In this document: one piece after another, positions 12,461 through 24,770 of the stretch
How the letters are laid out: each line of letters opens with the position of its first letter
Position numbering within the stretch: the first letter of the stretch is position 1
Program-made: the position numbers and the translations under genes
Origin: Sorex araneus
Lineage: Eukaryota > Chordata > Mammalia > Eulipotyphla > Soricidae
Direction: 5' to 3'
Assembly (NCBI RefSeq): GCF_027595985.1
Contig: NC_073307.1
Location: 46,470,094-46,534,093 of the forward strand
Length of the DNA: 64,000 nucleotides
The notes under the pieces: model-generated
What the model was told of the DNA's origin: nothing
Database searches by the model: none
Seen by the model: the letters and a program-made list of their open reading frames with translations, nothing else

Positions 12461-13951
12461 GGAGTCAAGCAAAGAGAGGAAAGAGAAAAGAAAGACAAAC
12501 TCTACAGAAATTAGAGCTATGATCAACATATTCTAAGGCGTCTTCTAAGCTCCAAGAGGAATCAGTAGTTTCAATCCTGGAACGAAGAAATTGCAACTAA
12601 ATTAAACCACAGGAAGAGAATCTCTCTATGGAAATCAGAGACTCCTGGGATGTGTGGATGCATCCCAGGACGTATACAGCAAACGTCTCCTATGCACATC
12701 TGCCAGCAGCTGCTCAGGAGTGACAGAGACAACCCACATTAAGCTCTGAGAAAGTTGCCTGGTGTAGAGTCAGCCCCCTGTGACTTCCTTTATAACTCAT
12801 GCACCTGGTGGAGTTAGTCCTCCCAACAGCATGCCTGGTAAAACCTCTAACTGAGACCACTTCCTCTTGGGAACTATGACTTCACTGTACCTTGAGTATA
12901 GATACCACTAGACTGGAAAACCTTAGGAGAGTTTGCTGGCCACTGATGTCACTGAGAGTCCAGGAATAGGTAGGATGGGATCAACTATGACACCTACAGA
13001 AAGAGACTCTCACGTAGACTTGAATCTCTTTCTGACACCATTAGTTCCTTGGTGTTCACCTGCTCCAACCCAGTCAGACAGAGTAAGGCTTGGGGTTCTG
13101 GTAACTCCACTTAAATCAAGATTAGAGTAACAGATGCTGTACAGAAGATAGAGACCTTGTCTCCTCCATGTTATTCCACCAAGTCAGGAACAGTTACCTG
13201 GCCTCAAAAACTCAACCTTCCAGAGAGGAGCCACCCTCTGTCTCACTCTCCCTTATTCCCATTGTTACAGGGGCACTGAGAAACTCTGGTGTGTGAAGAC
13301 TTATGACTTGCTTTGGAGCACTACTTCTACCTTAACATCAAATATGCAGAAAGGGGAGAGTGAAAATGAAAATCCTTTCTGCTTCTGTCCAGCCAGTGAA
13401 AGCAGTCTTGCGCTGCAGGGCTTAACACGTTGTCCCTGAGTTCACTTCTGTTTCCTTTTATTTACGGGACTATCAATACCATAAAACCCTAAAATATTTC
13501 TTCAATTTGGACACAGCTCATTTCCTCCCTTGCAAGTAGCCAGTTCCATCATCTGCTCATCCAATAAATATATTGATTTCTAGTATGAGTCAGGTACTAT
13601 GAGAGGAGCAAAATAATAGCCATAGCTTTCATCTATATTTCCGTTGAATGGTCAACGGAATGGGTAGACATCACATTGTCTTAATTCATCACCACAATGG
13701 CCCTGTGAGATATATATCACTTTGCTCTTTTTGTGCTAACTTTATACTGTTAGTGTTATTAGAAAGTTGCTCGTGACATTGCAGAGTTCTGTTTCTCTTT
13801 ATCAAGCCCTAAAATTTCCTCTGTCCTCAGAAAAGTGATGAACTGATAGGAACCAAATGGCCAGAGTTGGGAAGAAGCAGGAATCACCTATCTTGGAAAG
13901 GGTCTCAAAGCCCCAAGACACTGATGCAATGTGAGGTGAGACTGAGGAGAG
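12461..13951. other. Intergenic, unassigned
   Basis: No gene. A MIR-like trace lies at about 13675-13720 and a 9-bp hairpin (ttccgttga/tcaacggaa) at 13639-13660. Confidence 0.35.
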
Positions 13952-13965
13952 AAAGGCAATCCCTG

Positions 13966-14130
13966 AAGCTGAAGTGATAGCACAGCAGGTAGGGCGTTTG
14001 CCTTGCACGTGGCCATTCAATCCCCGGCATCCCATATGGTCCCCCAAGCACCGCCAGGAGTAATTCCTGAGTGCAGAGCCAGGAGTAACCCCTAAGCAAC
14101 ACTGGGTGTGATCAAAAAAGCAAAAAAAAA
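13966..14130 (+). mobile_element. SINE type A with perfect TSD
   Basis: The 14-bp TSD aaaggcaatccctg is exact at 13952-13965 and 14131-14144. The B-box region has a small deletion (gtggccattcaatcc). The A-tail is pure, so this is a fairly young copy. Confidence 0.95.
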
Positions 14131-14671
14131 AAAGGCAATCCCTGTCTGTCTCTCTGTTTCATCAGTTCCAGTCTCCAGGTAGCTGTTTTCATGGGTGTCA
14201 GACCTTAACACAGCTCCGGGAGAGAAGGAAAGAGAACATGGAGCTGAGATAAAGGGTCTTCCCCAGCACTCCTAAATTCCTTGGCTCCCTGGAACAAGGA
14301 TGCCAAGACCAGAACATTGTTTTCTGTGGAATCCTTCCACAGATGACTCGCCCAGCAGGACCAGCTGTTTGGCTGTGCTTGAACTGTCATCCAGCCAAGG
14401 CAGCTTGATGGCACGCCCAAACTCCAACCCAGAAAGCATGCCAGGCCAACAGCGCGCGCCAAAACAGTTTAAAAACATAATTTGAACCACACAGCCAGTC
14501 AATTTAAAATATTCCAAGCAGGGAGCCAATGAGGTTTGAAAACATGGAAAATGCACAATAACAAGCAGATTGTATTTATTTATCTACCAGATTCATTGTT
14601 TTAAGTTTTCCTTTTTTCCAGGGGGACTCTAAAGCACTCCGATTCAAATTTTTATACCATAATTACTCTTT

Positions 14672-14836
14672 TGATTTGGGGGTGATACCCTCCAGTGTTC
14701 AGGGGCTACTCCCAGCACATTTGCTTTGGGGTGGGGGGGTCACTCCAGGTGGTGCTTGGGTGACAATGGGGTGGAATCCAAGCCTCCCCCAACATGCAAA
14801 GCCTATACTCTGAACTTTGAGCTAGCTCCCAGTCCC
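14672..14836 (-). mobile_element. SINE type A, old
   Basis: Decayed reverse complement with caggggctactcccagcac and gagctagctcccagtccc. Confidence 0.55.
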
Positions 14837-15721
14837 AAATTATATTGACACTAACATTGAATATGTTCTTAAATTCCAATGATGCCACAAAAACTCAACT
14901 TGAATTAGGACCTAGAACATACATTCTCCTTGTGTGTGTTTGAGTATATGTGAGCTCAGAGGTTCACTACTCTAACAGGTCTGTAACACAAGGATTTTTC
15001 TTCTCTTTTGCTCAGAAAAACCAAAATATGTCCCAGCCCAGTGCATCTTAGCCTTCATAAGTCATTTATTTCTTAAAGTTCAACTTTATGCCTCTTGGTA
15101 CCAGAGTTTCCAGCACCGCCTCATGTGCACAACTTACGCTGGGGATAAACTGGGGGTGCAGGGACGTCTGTGCTGGAGCAGGGGCTACACGGCCCTGGGC
15201 CCTCTGTGCTGGAGACACCAGTAGAGCTTTTAGAACAGGGTTTTCCAAAGAGTAGCCAAGCACCCCATAGTTCATGCCGTATTCCAATACCAACTTCCTA
15301 GACATCTATAAATGTTCTTGTCAACAGAAACTAGTTTCTTTTCAAAGGAAACACTACATAACTACAAAACTGGGATCACTTGTTCTAAATAAAAAGGTAG
15401 GCGTAAAATTAGAAATGAAATAGTGCAGTTACATACTCCTCTAAACAGACACTGTGATCCAAGGAAGAAGCTGAACCAGAAGTCCATTCACACTTCAGTA
15501 AGTCACCCATTACTTTTGAAAAAGTAAGACCAGGGGGAGTTTCAGAAGTTAAAGATATATTGACATTATTGTGAAGTGTCCTTCTTCCCTTGATCAGGAG
15601 GATTAAATTAGGCAGAATTTTTTACTATGTACGTAAATTTATTTTTAGTGTTGTGACTTAGCAAATCCTTGCCTAATCTAACCCACTCATTTTCCAGAGA
15701 AATCTGGGGCCAAGAGAGGGG
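14837..15721. other. Intergenic, unassigned
   Basis: I see nothing recognisable here. Confidence 0.35.
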
Positions 15722-15868
15722 CTGGAGCAGTAGTACAGTGGGTAGGGCACTTGTCAACACAGGTTTTATCGCTGGCACCCCATGTGGTTCCCCCAAATCT
15801 GCCAGGAGCAATCCCTGAACACAGAACCAGAAGTAATCCTAGGTATCACCAGGCCCAAAAACCAAAAA
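15722..15868 (+). mobile_element. SINE type A, internal deletions
   Basis: The head is good (ggctggagcagtagtacag), but part of the B-box region is lost. The body ends aggcccaaaaaccaaaaaga and runs into the repeated segment described next. Confidence 0.85.
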
Positions 15869-15961
15869 GAGAGGAGGGTAGGAGTTGACATCTTCATTAA
15901 AAGCTGAAAGAATGACAGAATGGATACCAAAACACAGGGAGATCTGTTCTGATCCAAACCA
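15864..15961 (+). repeat. Unrecognised repeat, copy 1
   Basis: About 95 bp with gacatcttcattaaaag, gaatgacagaatggatacca and gatctgttctgatccaaac. It recurs at 16606-16702, in both cases directly after a type A SINE 3' end. Confidence 0.75.
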
Positions 15962-16539
15962 GCACATTCTGCTACACTCAACTGCTGACAACCACCGCAA
16001 AAAAAATTAATTCTCACATTTTCTCCTCCTCATGAGGGACCAGTCTTGATCCAATTTACTTTGGGATGGAAAGAAACCAAAGTCTATTTCAGAACTAAAT
16101 ATAACTGGAAATTATGAAAATTTATCTTTTTATTCCCCCTCAGTTTCTACTATTCACTCAGTTCCCATGTACTACAAAAAGTATTTGCAATAGAAAAAAA
16201 AAAACCCACAAAAGTTCCAAACAAAACCTATAAAGTCTAGAGAAATCTCAACATTTCAGTGTTTAGAGAGGATCCTTAGATAAACCGCTATAGTATGGAA
16301 TTCAAAGAAGAAATACCCTGCTTCCTCTCAAAACACACTTTGTCCTACCAAACTACCCTGGGTGGAGCCTCCTCGGTGAACTCAACGTATATAGAAACAC
16401 AGTAAGCAAATAGCAACTGGTCAAAGGCTACAGAACATGAGAAATGATCTGCAGAACTGAGCTTGCCACAAGAAGCTAGGGGCTCAGTTTTCCCACTGAA
16501 ACCGGAATAATGGTGGGTGAAACTGGACACTCTGGTGGA

Positions 16540-16702
16540 TGGTGATTTCCCCAGCAGTGATCCTAGCAGAGCCAGGACTGATCCCTGAGTATCGCCTGGC
16601 CCAAAAACCAAAAAGAGAGGGGGCAGAAGGGGACCTCTTCATCAAGAGGTGAATGAATGACAAAATGGATACAAAACCCCAGGGCTCTCTGTTCAGACCC
16701 AA
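16540..16702 (+). repeat. SINE 3' end plus unrecognised repeat, copy 2
   Basis: A truncated SINE end (agcagagccaggactgatcc, then ggcccaaaaaccaaaaagag) is followed by the same segment as copy 1: gacctcttcatcaagaggtg, gaatgacaaaatggatac, tctgttcagacccaaac. Confidence 0.75.
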
Positions 16703-16941
16703 ACTAGAGGGGAAACCCTAAATAATAATGGTGTATAAAACTCTATTGGATGATGTGGTGTTGAAACATTGATGCATTAAACCCTATCATGAACAGTGTT
16801 ATAAATCATGGAACTACCAAGAAAACTAACTATAAAAAATAATGTATATCATATATTAGTATATTGTAATATATTAAGAAATGTATTCATACATCGATGT
16901 GTTCCCTGACATTTATTAAAGAGTTATTTTTTAAAACTTCA

Positions 16942-17107
16942 TTTTGTTTTGGGGGACCACACCCAGTGGTGCTCAGGGCTTACTCCTGGCTCTGTGCTCA
17001 GGGATCATTCCTAATAAGGTTCAGGAGACCACATGGCGTATTGGGGATCGAACCCATGTCAATCACATGCAAGGCAAAGGCCCACTGCACTGTCTCTCCA
17101 CCCCCAA
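16942..17107 (-). mobile_element. SINE type A
   Basis: Reverse complement. The T-rich end is at about 16921-16950 and the head (actgtctctccacccc) at the right. The probable TSD is imperfect (gttattttttaaaa and gttatatttttttc). Confidence 0.85.
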
Positions 17108-18190
17108 CAGTTATATTTTTTTCAACAAATAAAAACAAACAAAAAGAAAGAAACACCTCAATGCAGAGTAGAAGGGGTAACATGAATGAAGTTTGTGAAA
17201 TCTTTCCGCATTGTGCTTGCACGGGTTCCTGGGAGGGGTGGACCTCCACATTTTCTAGAGATGACTCGCACATTGGGTCTTCCCTGTCCCAGGAAGGAAG
17301 CTGCCGGGCCTCCCAGCACTGACTGTGCCTGTCTCCCCAGGGCGGCAGCACCCCTCTCTGGGCTCCAGGGCAGGGCCTCGGTAGCGCCCAAAGCTCAGAC
17401 GTTACTCTCCCTCCGAACTTGGGAACTGGGACAGAGCAGGACTTCCTATTATGCAGCTGGTGTTTCCTGAAATAGAACAGGCTTTGAGCAAACGGTTTTC
17501 GCTCGGCGGGCAGGAGAAGCTGAGTGGCTCTCCATCTCATTAGCCGTGACTCAGCCCTGAAATCGGGTGCTGGCTCATCCGGGCTGGAGCTGCCTCTCCG
17601 CCAGTTACCACGCTCACCCATCCCTTTCTCCCCTCCTAGGCTCCTGGCCCTGCCATCCTGCTTGCTTTCCCGGGGAGGCCACACCTCTGCTCTTATGTAA
17701 CTGACCCTCGAGTTTGAATTTGATTTAGGCTTGATCCACCACTCAGGTTCCTCTGGACGCCTCCCGCCCAGCTCCCCCTCCATCTGGAAGACAGGGCAAT
17801 TAGTGTTTCTCTCCAACAGAAGCAGGGCTCCTCCTCGAACTGCGTTCAAATGTTGGGCACACGCCCAGTTGCTCCCGCAGCTTGAGTTGGAGGAAGCGTG
17901 CGGAGGCCGTTGATGCAGCAGCGTCTGGCTGGGCAAGATGCGATGGGTGTGTCCCCGGGATGAGCCTCCCTCACTCAGCGATGGCGGGTGAGCCCTAACC
18001 AGGAAACACACGCTGTGTGGGACGCACCCACTGTGCGCACTCGCCACGCAAAGCTGCGTCCCTGAAACCCGCGTGATCGCACTCCATCAGGGAAAGGGCT
18101 TGACAGCTTTATCATCAACGCTCTGTAGGGGGCGCAAGCAGCCGCCGAACTAGCCGTCCTCTACCACTCCATCTCAGCGCCCTGCTCTAG
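17108..18190. other. GC-rich unique segment
   Basis: This segment is clearly richer in G+C and CpG than its AT-rich surroundings and, apart from the SINE at its left edge, has no repeat I recognise. A 349-codon minus-strand frame (16998-18047) crosses it. Its last third or so is SINE-derived and the rest has no domain I recognise, so I do not call it a gene. It may be regulatory. Confidence 0.45.
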
Positions 18191-18430
18191 CCCTCCTCAC
18201 TCTGCTCCCCCCACCCAAACCTGCCCCTGCCCGCCTTCTGTGCCCCACTGACCTTCTCACGCTCTGCCTGGAATGATCTTTCTCCATCTCTCCGTTGGCT
18301 GACTCCTTGTTACCCATCACTCAGCTTCAGTTTCACACCAATTCAAAGAGGCCTTCCCAGATGACAAGGGGCTCCAACCAGTCTCTGTCACATTGCCTAA
18401 TCACCCAACCACACACGTGCAGAAAACCCA
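18191..18430 (+). mobile_element. L2 3' region fragment
   Basis: The L2 blocks ctctgcctggaatgatcttt, ctgactccttgttacccatc and aaagaggccttcccagatga appear in the usual order. Confidence 0.65.
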
Positions 18431-19139
18431 AATGCTATTTGCTTTCTGGAATTACCTTGGTTTTGTTGCTATGGTTTTTATTTGGGGGTGGGGGGGAGCG
18501 ATATTTTTGGCCACCTCAACCCTGTTTATTTATTTGCACAGTGAAGAGTGTTTCCCCTCTGAAATGCCACCTCTGTGGGGACTGGGAGTCTGGCACTTCT
18601 TCTCTGTACCCCCAGTGATCTATTCTCAGGAAGGGTCCAGAGAAGAGCGGCAGTCAGCACGTGTGGGGAATGAATGAGCGCTCCAAGTGTAGAGATCAGG
18701 AAACAACAAGTGCAGAGACTGCAACTTTGGAAGGTGGCCAGAGAAAAAGTCTGCCGTGGAGCGTTTCAAAACAAAGACATGGAGTGCCAGCGGCATGATG
18801 GGCAGGAGGGGAAGTCAGCACAGAGGGCTCCAAGTGTGAAGAAGTGGGTGGGGGTCTTCAGATACCAGCCACGGGAGATTCACATGCTTCATCTGGGTGA
18901 CCCTGATGAAGGGCAGTGGAGGCCTTCCCCGGCCAGGTAGGTCATCAGATTCCAGACTGTGACATCACTCATCTGCTTATCCATGCCAGCTTCCTGATGC
19001 CATCATCACCATGCTGAACAGCCAGGTGGGCTGCCACCTGCTCAGTGTGCCACAGCACCACCAGCTTTGGTCCCCACTGTTACTATGGAGTCACAGAAAG
19101 GGTACCCAGTAACTTAATTCGTCGTTTAATTATTTTTAT
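18431..19139. other. Intergenic, unassigned
   Basis: No gene seen. A G-rich run lies at 18484-18498. Confidence 0.35.
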
Positions 19140-19319
19140 TTTATTTGGGGGGAGGTTGGGGGGTACCACATTCAATAGTGTTCAGGGCTTACTCCTGCTA
19201 CTGTGCTCCGGGGATCACTCCTGGCAATGTCCGTGCTCCCTAAGTGGTGCCGGGGATGGAATGGGATCAGAGTGACTGAAAGGCATGTGCTTGAAACCCC
19301 GTGCTGTCTCTTCACCCTT
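19140..19319 (-). mobile_element. SINE type A, old
   Basis: Reverse complement with cagggcttactcctgctac and ggggatcactcctggcaat. The head is decayed (gtgctgtctcttcaccc). Confidence 0.75.
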
Positions 19320-19540
19320 AATTGGTCATTTTCAATCTCACCAACCAAAAAGGTTTCCAGTCAAAATAGGTAATGGGATGACTGATGTGGATATGAAAGA
19401 AGAGAGATTAAGGGAGCCTTGATCCCTGCAAGCCTGGAAACTCCCTCCTGGACCCATGTGAGCACCCAGAAGGAGCATAGTCTCTCTCTCTCTGCCCCTC
19501 ACCTGTGCCCAAGCAGAGGGCAGGCCTGCAGGGGACCATG

Positions 19541-19594
19541 GCTTTCTTTAGCTATCTGGTTAAAGTCAAAGCTTTCTTTAGCTATCTGGCTAAA
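19541..19594. repeat. 27-bp tandem duplication
   Basis: The unit gctttctttagctatctgg is present twice, about 27 bp apart, with one or two differences in the remainder of the unit. Confidence 0.85.
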
Positions 19595-20224
19595 GAGAAC
19601 CACTGGTTCTAAAGAACCCAGATCTTTAGAGGTAGGACAGAATTGTCTGTTTAAGGCTGTGAAATAAACATAGCTTTACAAGCAACTGGGGTTCTGTATT
19701 CCATATTCAATGACCCACTTGGGAAGAAATTTGCTCTCACCATAACACTCACCATCTTATGGAGACCAATAACCCCACATAATCAATAACTAAAATGAGG
19801 CAAAAGATCTAGGAATGGCCTGCCACCAGCTAAGTGGCAGAGCACGAATCTGAAGGCAGTCTGGGAAGCCTAGCCAATCCATTCCCAAGATCCATTCCCT
19901 GGATCTTGATGTTTCAGTACTGGGAAGTCAGTGGGGAACACATATATGACTGTGGGTTTGACTGAGTCACTCAATTCCAGTGTATTCTTTTCGGGTCTCC
20001 ACCACTAAAATATCACCTCTCACTTCAAGGTCCCCACAGGTAAGTCAGAGGCAAAGCAATGTGAGAAAGAGACCAGGGTTTGAGCTCAGGAGGAGCTGTG
20101 GAAACAGTCCATCCTCCCCCTCCAACCCTCAGTGGCTGCACCGAACTGCCTCACTCCCAGATCCCTGTCAGGTCTGTGTGGACCTCATCACACTCGGCTC
20201 AGGGCCACATGTACAGGGACACGT
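19595..20224. other. Intergenic, unassigned
   Basis: I see nothing recognisable here. Confidence 0.35.
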
Positions 20225-20410
20225 CAGAACAGAGCCCCTCTGCACGCCCCACTCCCTCAAAGCCCTCCCATCTCCTCATAAGTGGTGACTGCCTCACTGC
20301 CCTCCTCAGAAAACCTGAGCTCATGAAGGCAGGGACTGCGTACTTGTTCAGTGTCACATCCCTGGACCTCCTTGCTAGTGACTGTCCAGTAGCTACGAGG
20401 TGAGTAGATG
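20225..20410 (+). mobile_element. L2 3' region fragment
   Basis: It contains gagctcatgaaggcaggga and ctgcgtacttgttcagtgtc, then catccctggacctcctt, in L2 order. Confidence 0.6.
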
Positions 20411-20913
20411 CAGTTAGGAAGAAGTCACTGCACCAGTGGTAGAGCACAGTTACTGTTACTAGATAGAGCTAGTGATAGTTTAGCCTCAGGTCTTCCATTT
20501 TTTTCCCTCGCACTTTGGAAAATCACCATCCCAAGTTCTTCCCACAACTCTGCAGTGAAATTAAGTGCTTTATACATTAGTAGGTGTTGTTCCATTTAGA
20601 TTGTATTTGTTAAGGGATCACACATGTCTCCAGGGACTCCTCTGTCCCCCACAGTCCCAGAATCAGGAGCACTTTCAGAAAAGCCAGTGCTAAAAGAGAA
20701 AGCCCAGGGGTTAATGAGTGGAGCCAGGTCCTGTCCTCAAAGCCAGGTAGCCTTTGTGAAAATAGAAATGACCACAGATCACGAACCCCCGGGAGCAGGC
20801 ATCTCCACCAGAAACCAGGCCAGGGATGTTAAGATCCTTGCAACTACTCTGGTTCAGGCCTGAGGTTATGGCTATCATCTTAGTCTGCCTCAGAGGAGGG
20901 AAGGGACAGGGAG

Positions 20914-20917
<4 letters not shown>

Positions 20918-20956
<39 letters not shown>
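20918..20956. repeat. (GT)n microsatellite
   Basis: About 19 uninterrupted GT units. Confidence 0.98.
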
Positions 20957-20960
<4 letters not shown>

Positions 20961-22024
20961 GCAGGCTGAGGAGGGCTGCTTTCCGCAGCCCTCAGCTGCA
21001 AGTACCCAAACATCTGCTCGCACTGACCTGGTAACTCCACCTGCTGAGTCTCCCACTCTCAGTTATTGTTAAATATGTTCATTTGAAGTGCCTGATCCAG
21101 CTGAGGTTTCTGCAAACTCTCTGGCAGAGAGTGCCCTCGCTTTGGAGTCTAAAGACAAGGAAAAGAAAACTCAGATGTTTGGGTATGGGGGAACCAAAAC
21201 AGGAAAACCAAACGGTCAGCCGTAGAGTGGGTCCATGCCCTGCACGGGGCTAGCTGTGGGCAGCTTAGTTTCATGCTTTCCTCCAAGAATCTAACTCCTG
21301 CAGCAGGCAGCATCTCCACTCAGCGATGAGCAAAGCCAGCTGTGGTGCCAGGCCAGGATGCACAGCCGCAGGGAAGCTCTGTAAATCTGTCTGCTGATCC
21401 CTCCATTGTGAGAAACAGCTCAGACCACTGAGAAAATCGCGCAGACTGAGGGAGTAGGTGGCATCCTTGGACAATGTCAGCCGTAGGGAATAGGGAAACC
21501 CACTTAATCTGCATTTTAATGAGGTTCCAGGGAACTTGGCGTGTACAGTTCTGCCCGGCTGGTTGAGGTTCCCAGCACCCCCACCCCTCCACTAGCAACG
21601 GCCGAGCTGGCTTCTGAGTCATTCCTGTGCACTCGGGTGGGTTCAGGAGAGTCTACACTGCACACTTTGGTCACTTCCAGAGCAATCCTTCCCAAGTTTA
21701 AGGTGAACACAAACCAACCCAGGCTAGATTTCAACTGGGCCCCCTTTGGTGGACCCTGGAGTCTGTGTTCTCGCACACTCCCAGGTGGGTCAGGAGGTGC
21801 TCTGGGACCACACTCAGTACTGAGGGCTCAGAGGCAACTGTCCTATACCTCTGATGAGCAGAACAGGAATTCAACCTGCCCTTGGTAGCGCCTTGCTCAG
21901 GCACCCATCTGCAGGGTGGGCAGCACCTCTGGTGGCATCTCACAGCTGGAAGCCCCGTGAGACTCACCAAGGTCCCCAGGGTCTTACCTGAGTCCCAGAC
22001 CCTCCTCCCTCCCCACTCGCCCCT
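20957..22024. other. Intergenic, unassigned
   Basis: Moderately GC-rich. Several overlapping open frames lack motifs. No exon recognised. Confidence 0.35.
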
Positions 22025-22395
22025 GTTTCTCAAGCAAGGCCAGGCCTTTCCCTGCCTCAGGATCTTGGCACCTGCGATCCCCTCGACCTGGAATGCCCTT
22101 CCTGCAGCTCCCTGCATTGCTGGCAGGAATGCCTCCTCATCATTCATTCCTCCGCTCCAATTTCACCTCCTCAGCGAGGCAGGCCCTGCCTGGCCCGTCA
22201 AACATGCTCTGTGCAACGCCCCACCTCAGGTCTCTACAGCACGCATTTGCTTCTTGCCTGCACTTTATCAACCTGGAACTATGTCATTTCTTTGTTTTCC
22301 CTGCTTTCCTTTGTCTAGTTTTAATTCTCCTATCAGAAATCAAACTTCATGAAAGCAAAGATTTTGTCGCCATCCATTGGAGGTGCTAGCTACTA
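22025..22395 (+). mobile_element. L2 3' region
   Basis: It shows cctggaatgcccttcctgca, caatttcacctcctcagcga, a pyrimidine-rich middle, and aacttcatgaaagcaaaga. This is the longest L2 piece here. Confidence 0.75.
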
Positions 22396-23272
22396 TAGCT
22401 GGGCAATAAGTGGCTACAGAGCTAAACACGTGCCAAGACCGCCACAGTATGCTTTGGGAGTTGTAACAAAGGAGGAAGAGAAGAGCACTCTGTGAGGTCA
22501 GAAAAGGAAACAACCATTTCTTTCTGAATAAGTAGGAGCAGTAATCATGGTAGGCTCCCTGAAGGAGGTGATATCCTTGAAACTTTACTGGAGAGCATGG
22601 AAAGTATTGTGTAAACTAAAGTAAAAACACATGTAACAACCATCTCTGTGCAAAAAGAATTCCTTGGAGCTCAGGAAAAGACCACAAAGCTAAAGGGTGG
22701 AGACTCAGCAGGTTCCTGCCCTGCCTCACCAAGAGATCCAGGCAGAAACAGCAACCCTGGCCGTGTGACAGAGCGTGGCAGGACTCAGCAGGTGCCACCA
22801 AGCCCTTGCCAGGAAGAGGCAGGCTGGCTCTGTGAGTTAAGGTAAGACAGGGCAACAGAGACTCTTTCCACAGGATCCACGCAATGATGCCACGTCTAGA
22901 CCCCAAATCCAACTAACATTTTCTAAACCTGCACTAGAGAAGCAGCCATCTGTGGAGTGCCTGGTGAAAAGGAGCTGATTTTCTCTCAACCTGTTCATGT
23001 TCTCGGGAATCAGACTGACATTTGTGTTTTCAGAACCAGTCTCTCTGGGGAGCTGGAATGCCCTTTTCTGTCTTTAGCTGAGTACCTCTGAGCAGTTTTC
23101 ATGGTGACCTTAAAGTTCTGTCTGAATGACACCAGAGCAACAGTCAGCTCATAATTAATATGTAAAAATCTACTGTTAAGTTTATGAGAGCACTTGGCTC
23201 AATTTCACACTGTCCTAATTGCTTCTGATGAGCTATCTCTGTGTGCATGCACATGCATGCACTTGTGCATGT
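22396..23272. other. Intergenic, unassigned
   Basis: I see nothing recognisable here. Confidence 0.35.
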
Positions 23273-23304
23273 GCACACACATACACACACACACACACAC
23301 ACAC
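23273..23304. repeat. (CA)n microsatellite
   Basis: CA dinucleotides with one AT interruption, preceded by a CATG-rich stretch. Confidence 0.95.
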
Positions 23305-23359
23305 CCCTGAACTATTCTTCAGAGAACTTAGCATTCCTTTCAATGATAGTTCACTTGTT

Positions 23360-23462
23360 CACCTGAGTTTTATGTCTTGCCAATCAGGGAATTCATCTTG
23401 TTTAGGTATCTATCTCCAAGACATCATCACTGCCCTGACAGAGACTCAATAAATATGTGTTA
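23360..23462 (+). mobile_element. L2 3' end
   Basis: It ends in gactcaataaatatgtg, as L2 does, immediately before a SINE. Confidence 0.5.
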
Positions 23463-23603
23463 TAGGGCCAGCAAGTTAGTACAGCAGATAAAGCACTTGC
23501 CTTGCATGTGGCTGACCTGGGTGCAAGCCCCACATCCCATATGATCTCCCAAGCACCACCAGGAATAAGCCCTTGTGTGGCCCAAAAATCAAAAACAAAA
23601 TGC
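23463..23603 (+). mobile_element. SINE type A
   Basis: Sense copy with ccttgcatgtggctgacctg and catcccatatgatctccc. The 3' body is shortened. Confidence 0.85.
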
Positions 23604-23776
23604 TACATACATAAATAATACTATAATAATAATTATATATATAGTTTACAACATTTTTACTAGTAAATGTTGGAATTAACAAACTTGCAACCAAAGAGAC
23701 TAAATAAACTATAATTATTAAATAAATAATAGAAAATTTTGCTGCTATCAAGATGATTAAGGATGCTCACTCTTTA

Positions 23777-23950
23777 GTGGCTAGAGTGATAGCATAACAG
23801 GTAGGGCGTTTGCCTTGCACATGGCCAACCTGGATTCAATTCCCAGAATCCCATATTGTCCCCTGAGCACTGCCAGGAGTAATTCCTGAGTGCAGAACTA
23901 GGAGTAATCCCTGTGCATCGCTGGATGTGACCCTAAAAGAAAAAAAAAAA
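23777..23950 (+). mobile_element. SINE type A with perfect 16-bp TSD
   Basis: The TSD ggatgctcactcttta is exact at 23761-23776 and 23951-23966. The element is full length with a clean A-tail. Confidence 0.97.
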
Positions 23951-24094
23951 GGATGCTCACTCTTTATATGAAAATCTTTCCAAGATAAATACTTTAGTGG
24001 AAAAAGAAATATGCAAAACAGAGTGTAGCATTTACAGAGTCTCTTAGCATAGGCCATTTGTCATTCCCTTACTACATTTCCGTTATTTCCCTCT

Positions 24095-24545
24095 TGAGAG
24101 AGATCATTCTGAACTGTCCTTCTCCCATTGACTAAACTCAGTCTGATGCCCTCTAATTCCATCCACATTGTAGCAAATTACATCATTTTATCTTTTCCTA
24201 TATTTGAGCTGAGTAGTTGAGTAGTATTCTATTGTGTATGCATATCAATTTCATTATCTACTTGTATGTTCCTGGGACATGGATTGTTTCCAGGTTTGAG
24301 CTATTGTAAATAGTGTTGCAATGAACATGGGAGTGCAAATGTTTTTGAAATAGTGTTTGGGGTCCATTGGGGTATATAGTAAAATATGAAGTTACTAAGT
24401 CATCTGGAAGTTCAATTATTTTCTTTTTTTCTTTTGAGGAAATCACCACACTATTTTCCATAGTGGTTGGAACAGATGACATTCCCATCAACAGTGGATG
24501 AGGGTTCCTCTTTCCTCGCATCCCCACCAGCATGTATTGTATCTA
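24095..24545 (-). mobile_element. L1 3' region, antisense
   Basis: Matches the reverse complement of the L1 end: gagtagtattctattgtgta, ggattgtttccaggtttgag, gtaaatagtgttgcaatgaa, and cattcccatcaacagtggat. A shorter related piece follows at about 24580-24660 with a small tandem duplication (gtaataaaatatt twice). Confidence 0.88.
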
Positions 24546-24770
24546 GGCAGAGTAGTATTTCATTTAATAGTCAGTATTTCATAGCACAGATTCTTCATTC
24601 AGTCATCTTTTGATGTACACTTCAGTTCATTTCATGTTTTGGCTAATGTGAACATGGGTAATAAAATATTAACAGAACATAGGTAATAAAATATTCTAAA
24701 TTATTGTTTTCATATATTTCTGATAATATCCTATAATAATTTCACTATATATGTGTGTTGTATGCCATAG

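Noticed and set aside
16998-18047. 349-codon minus-strand open reading frame
   Set aside because: The C-terminal part is antisense SINE and its flank. The rest has no recognisable domain, and GC-rich sequence yields long frames by chance.
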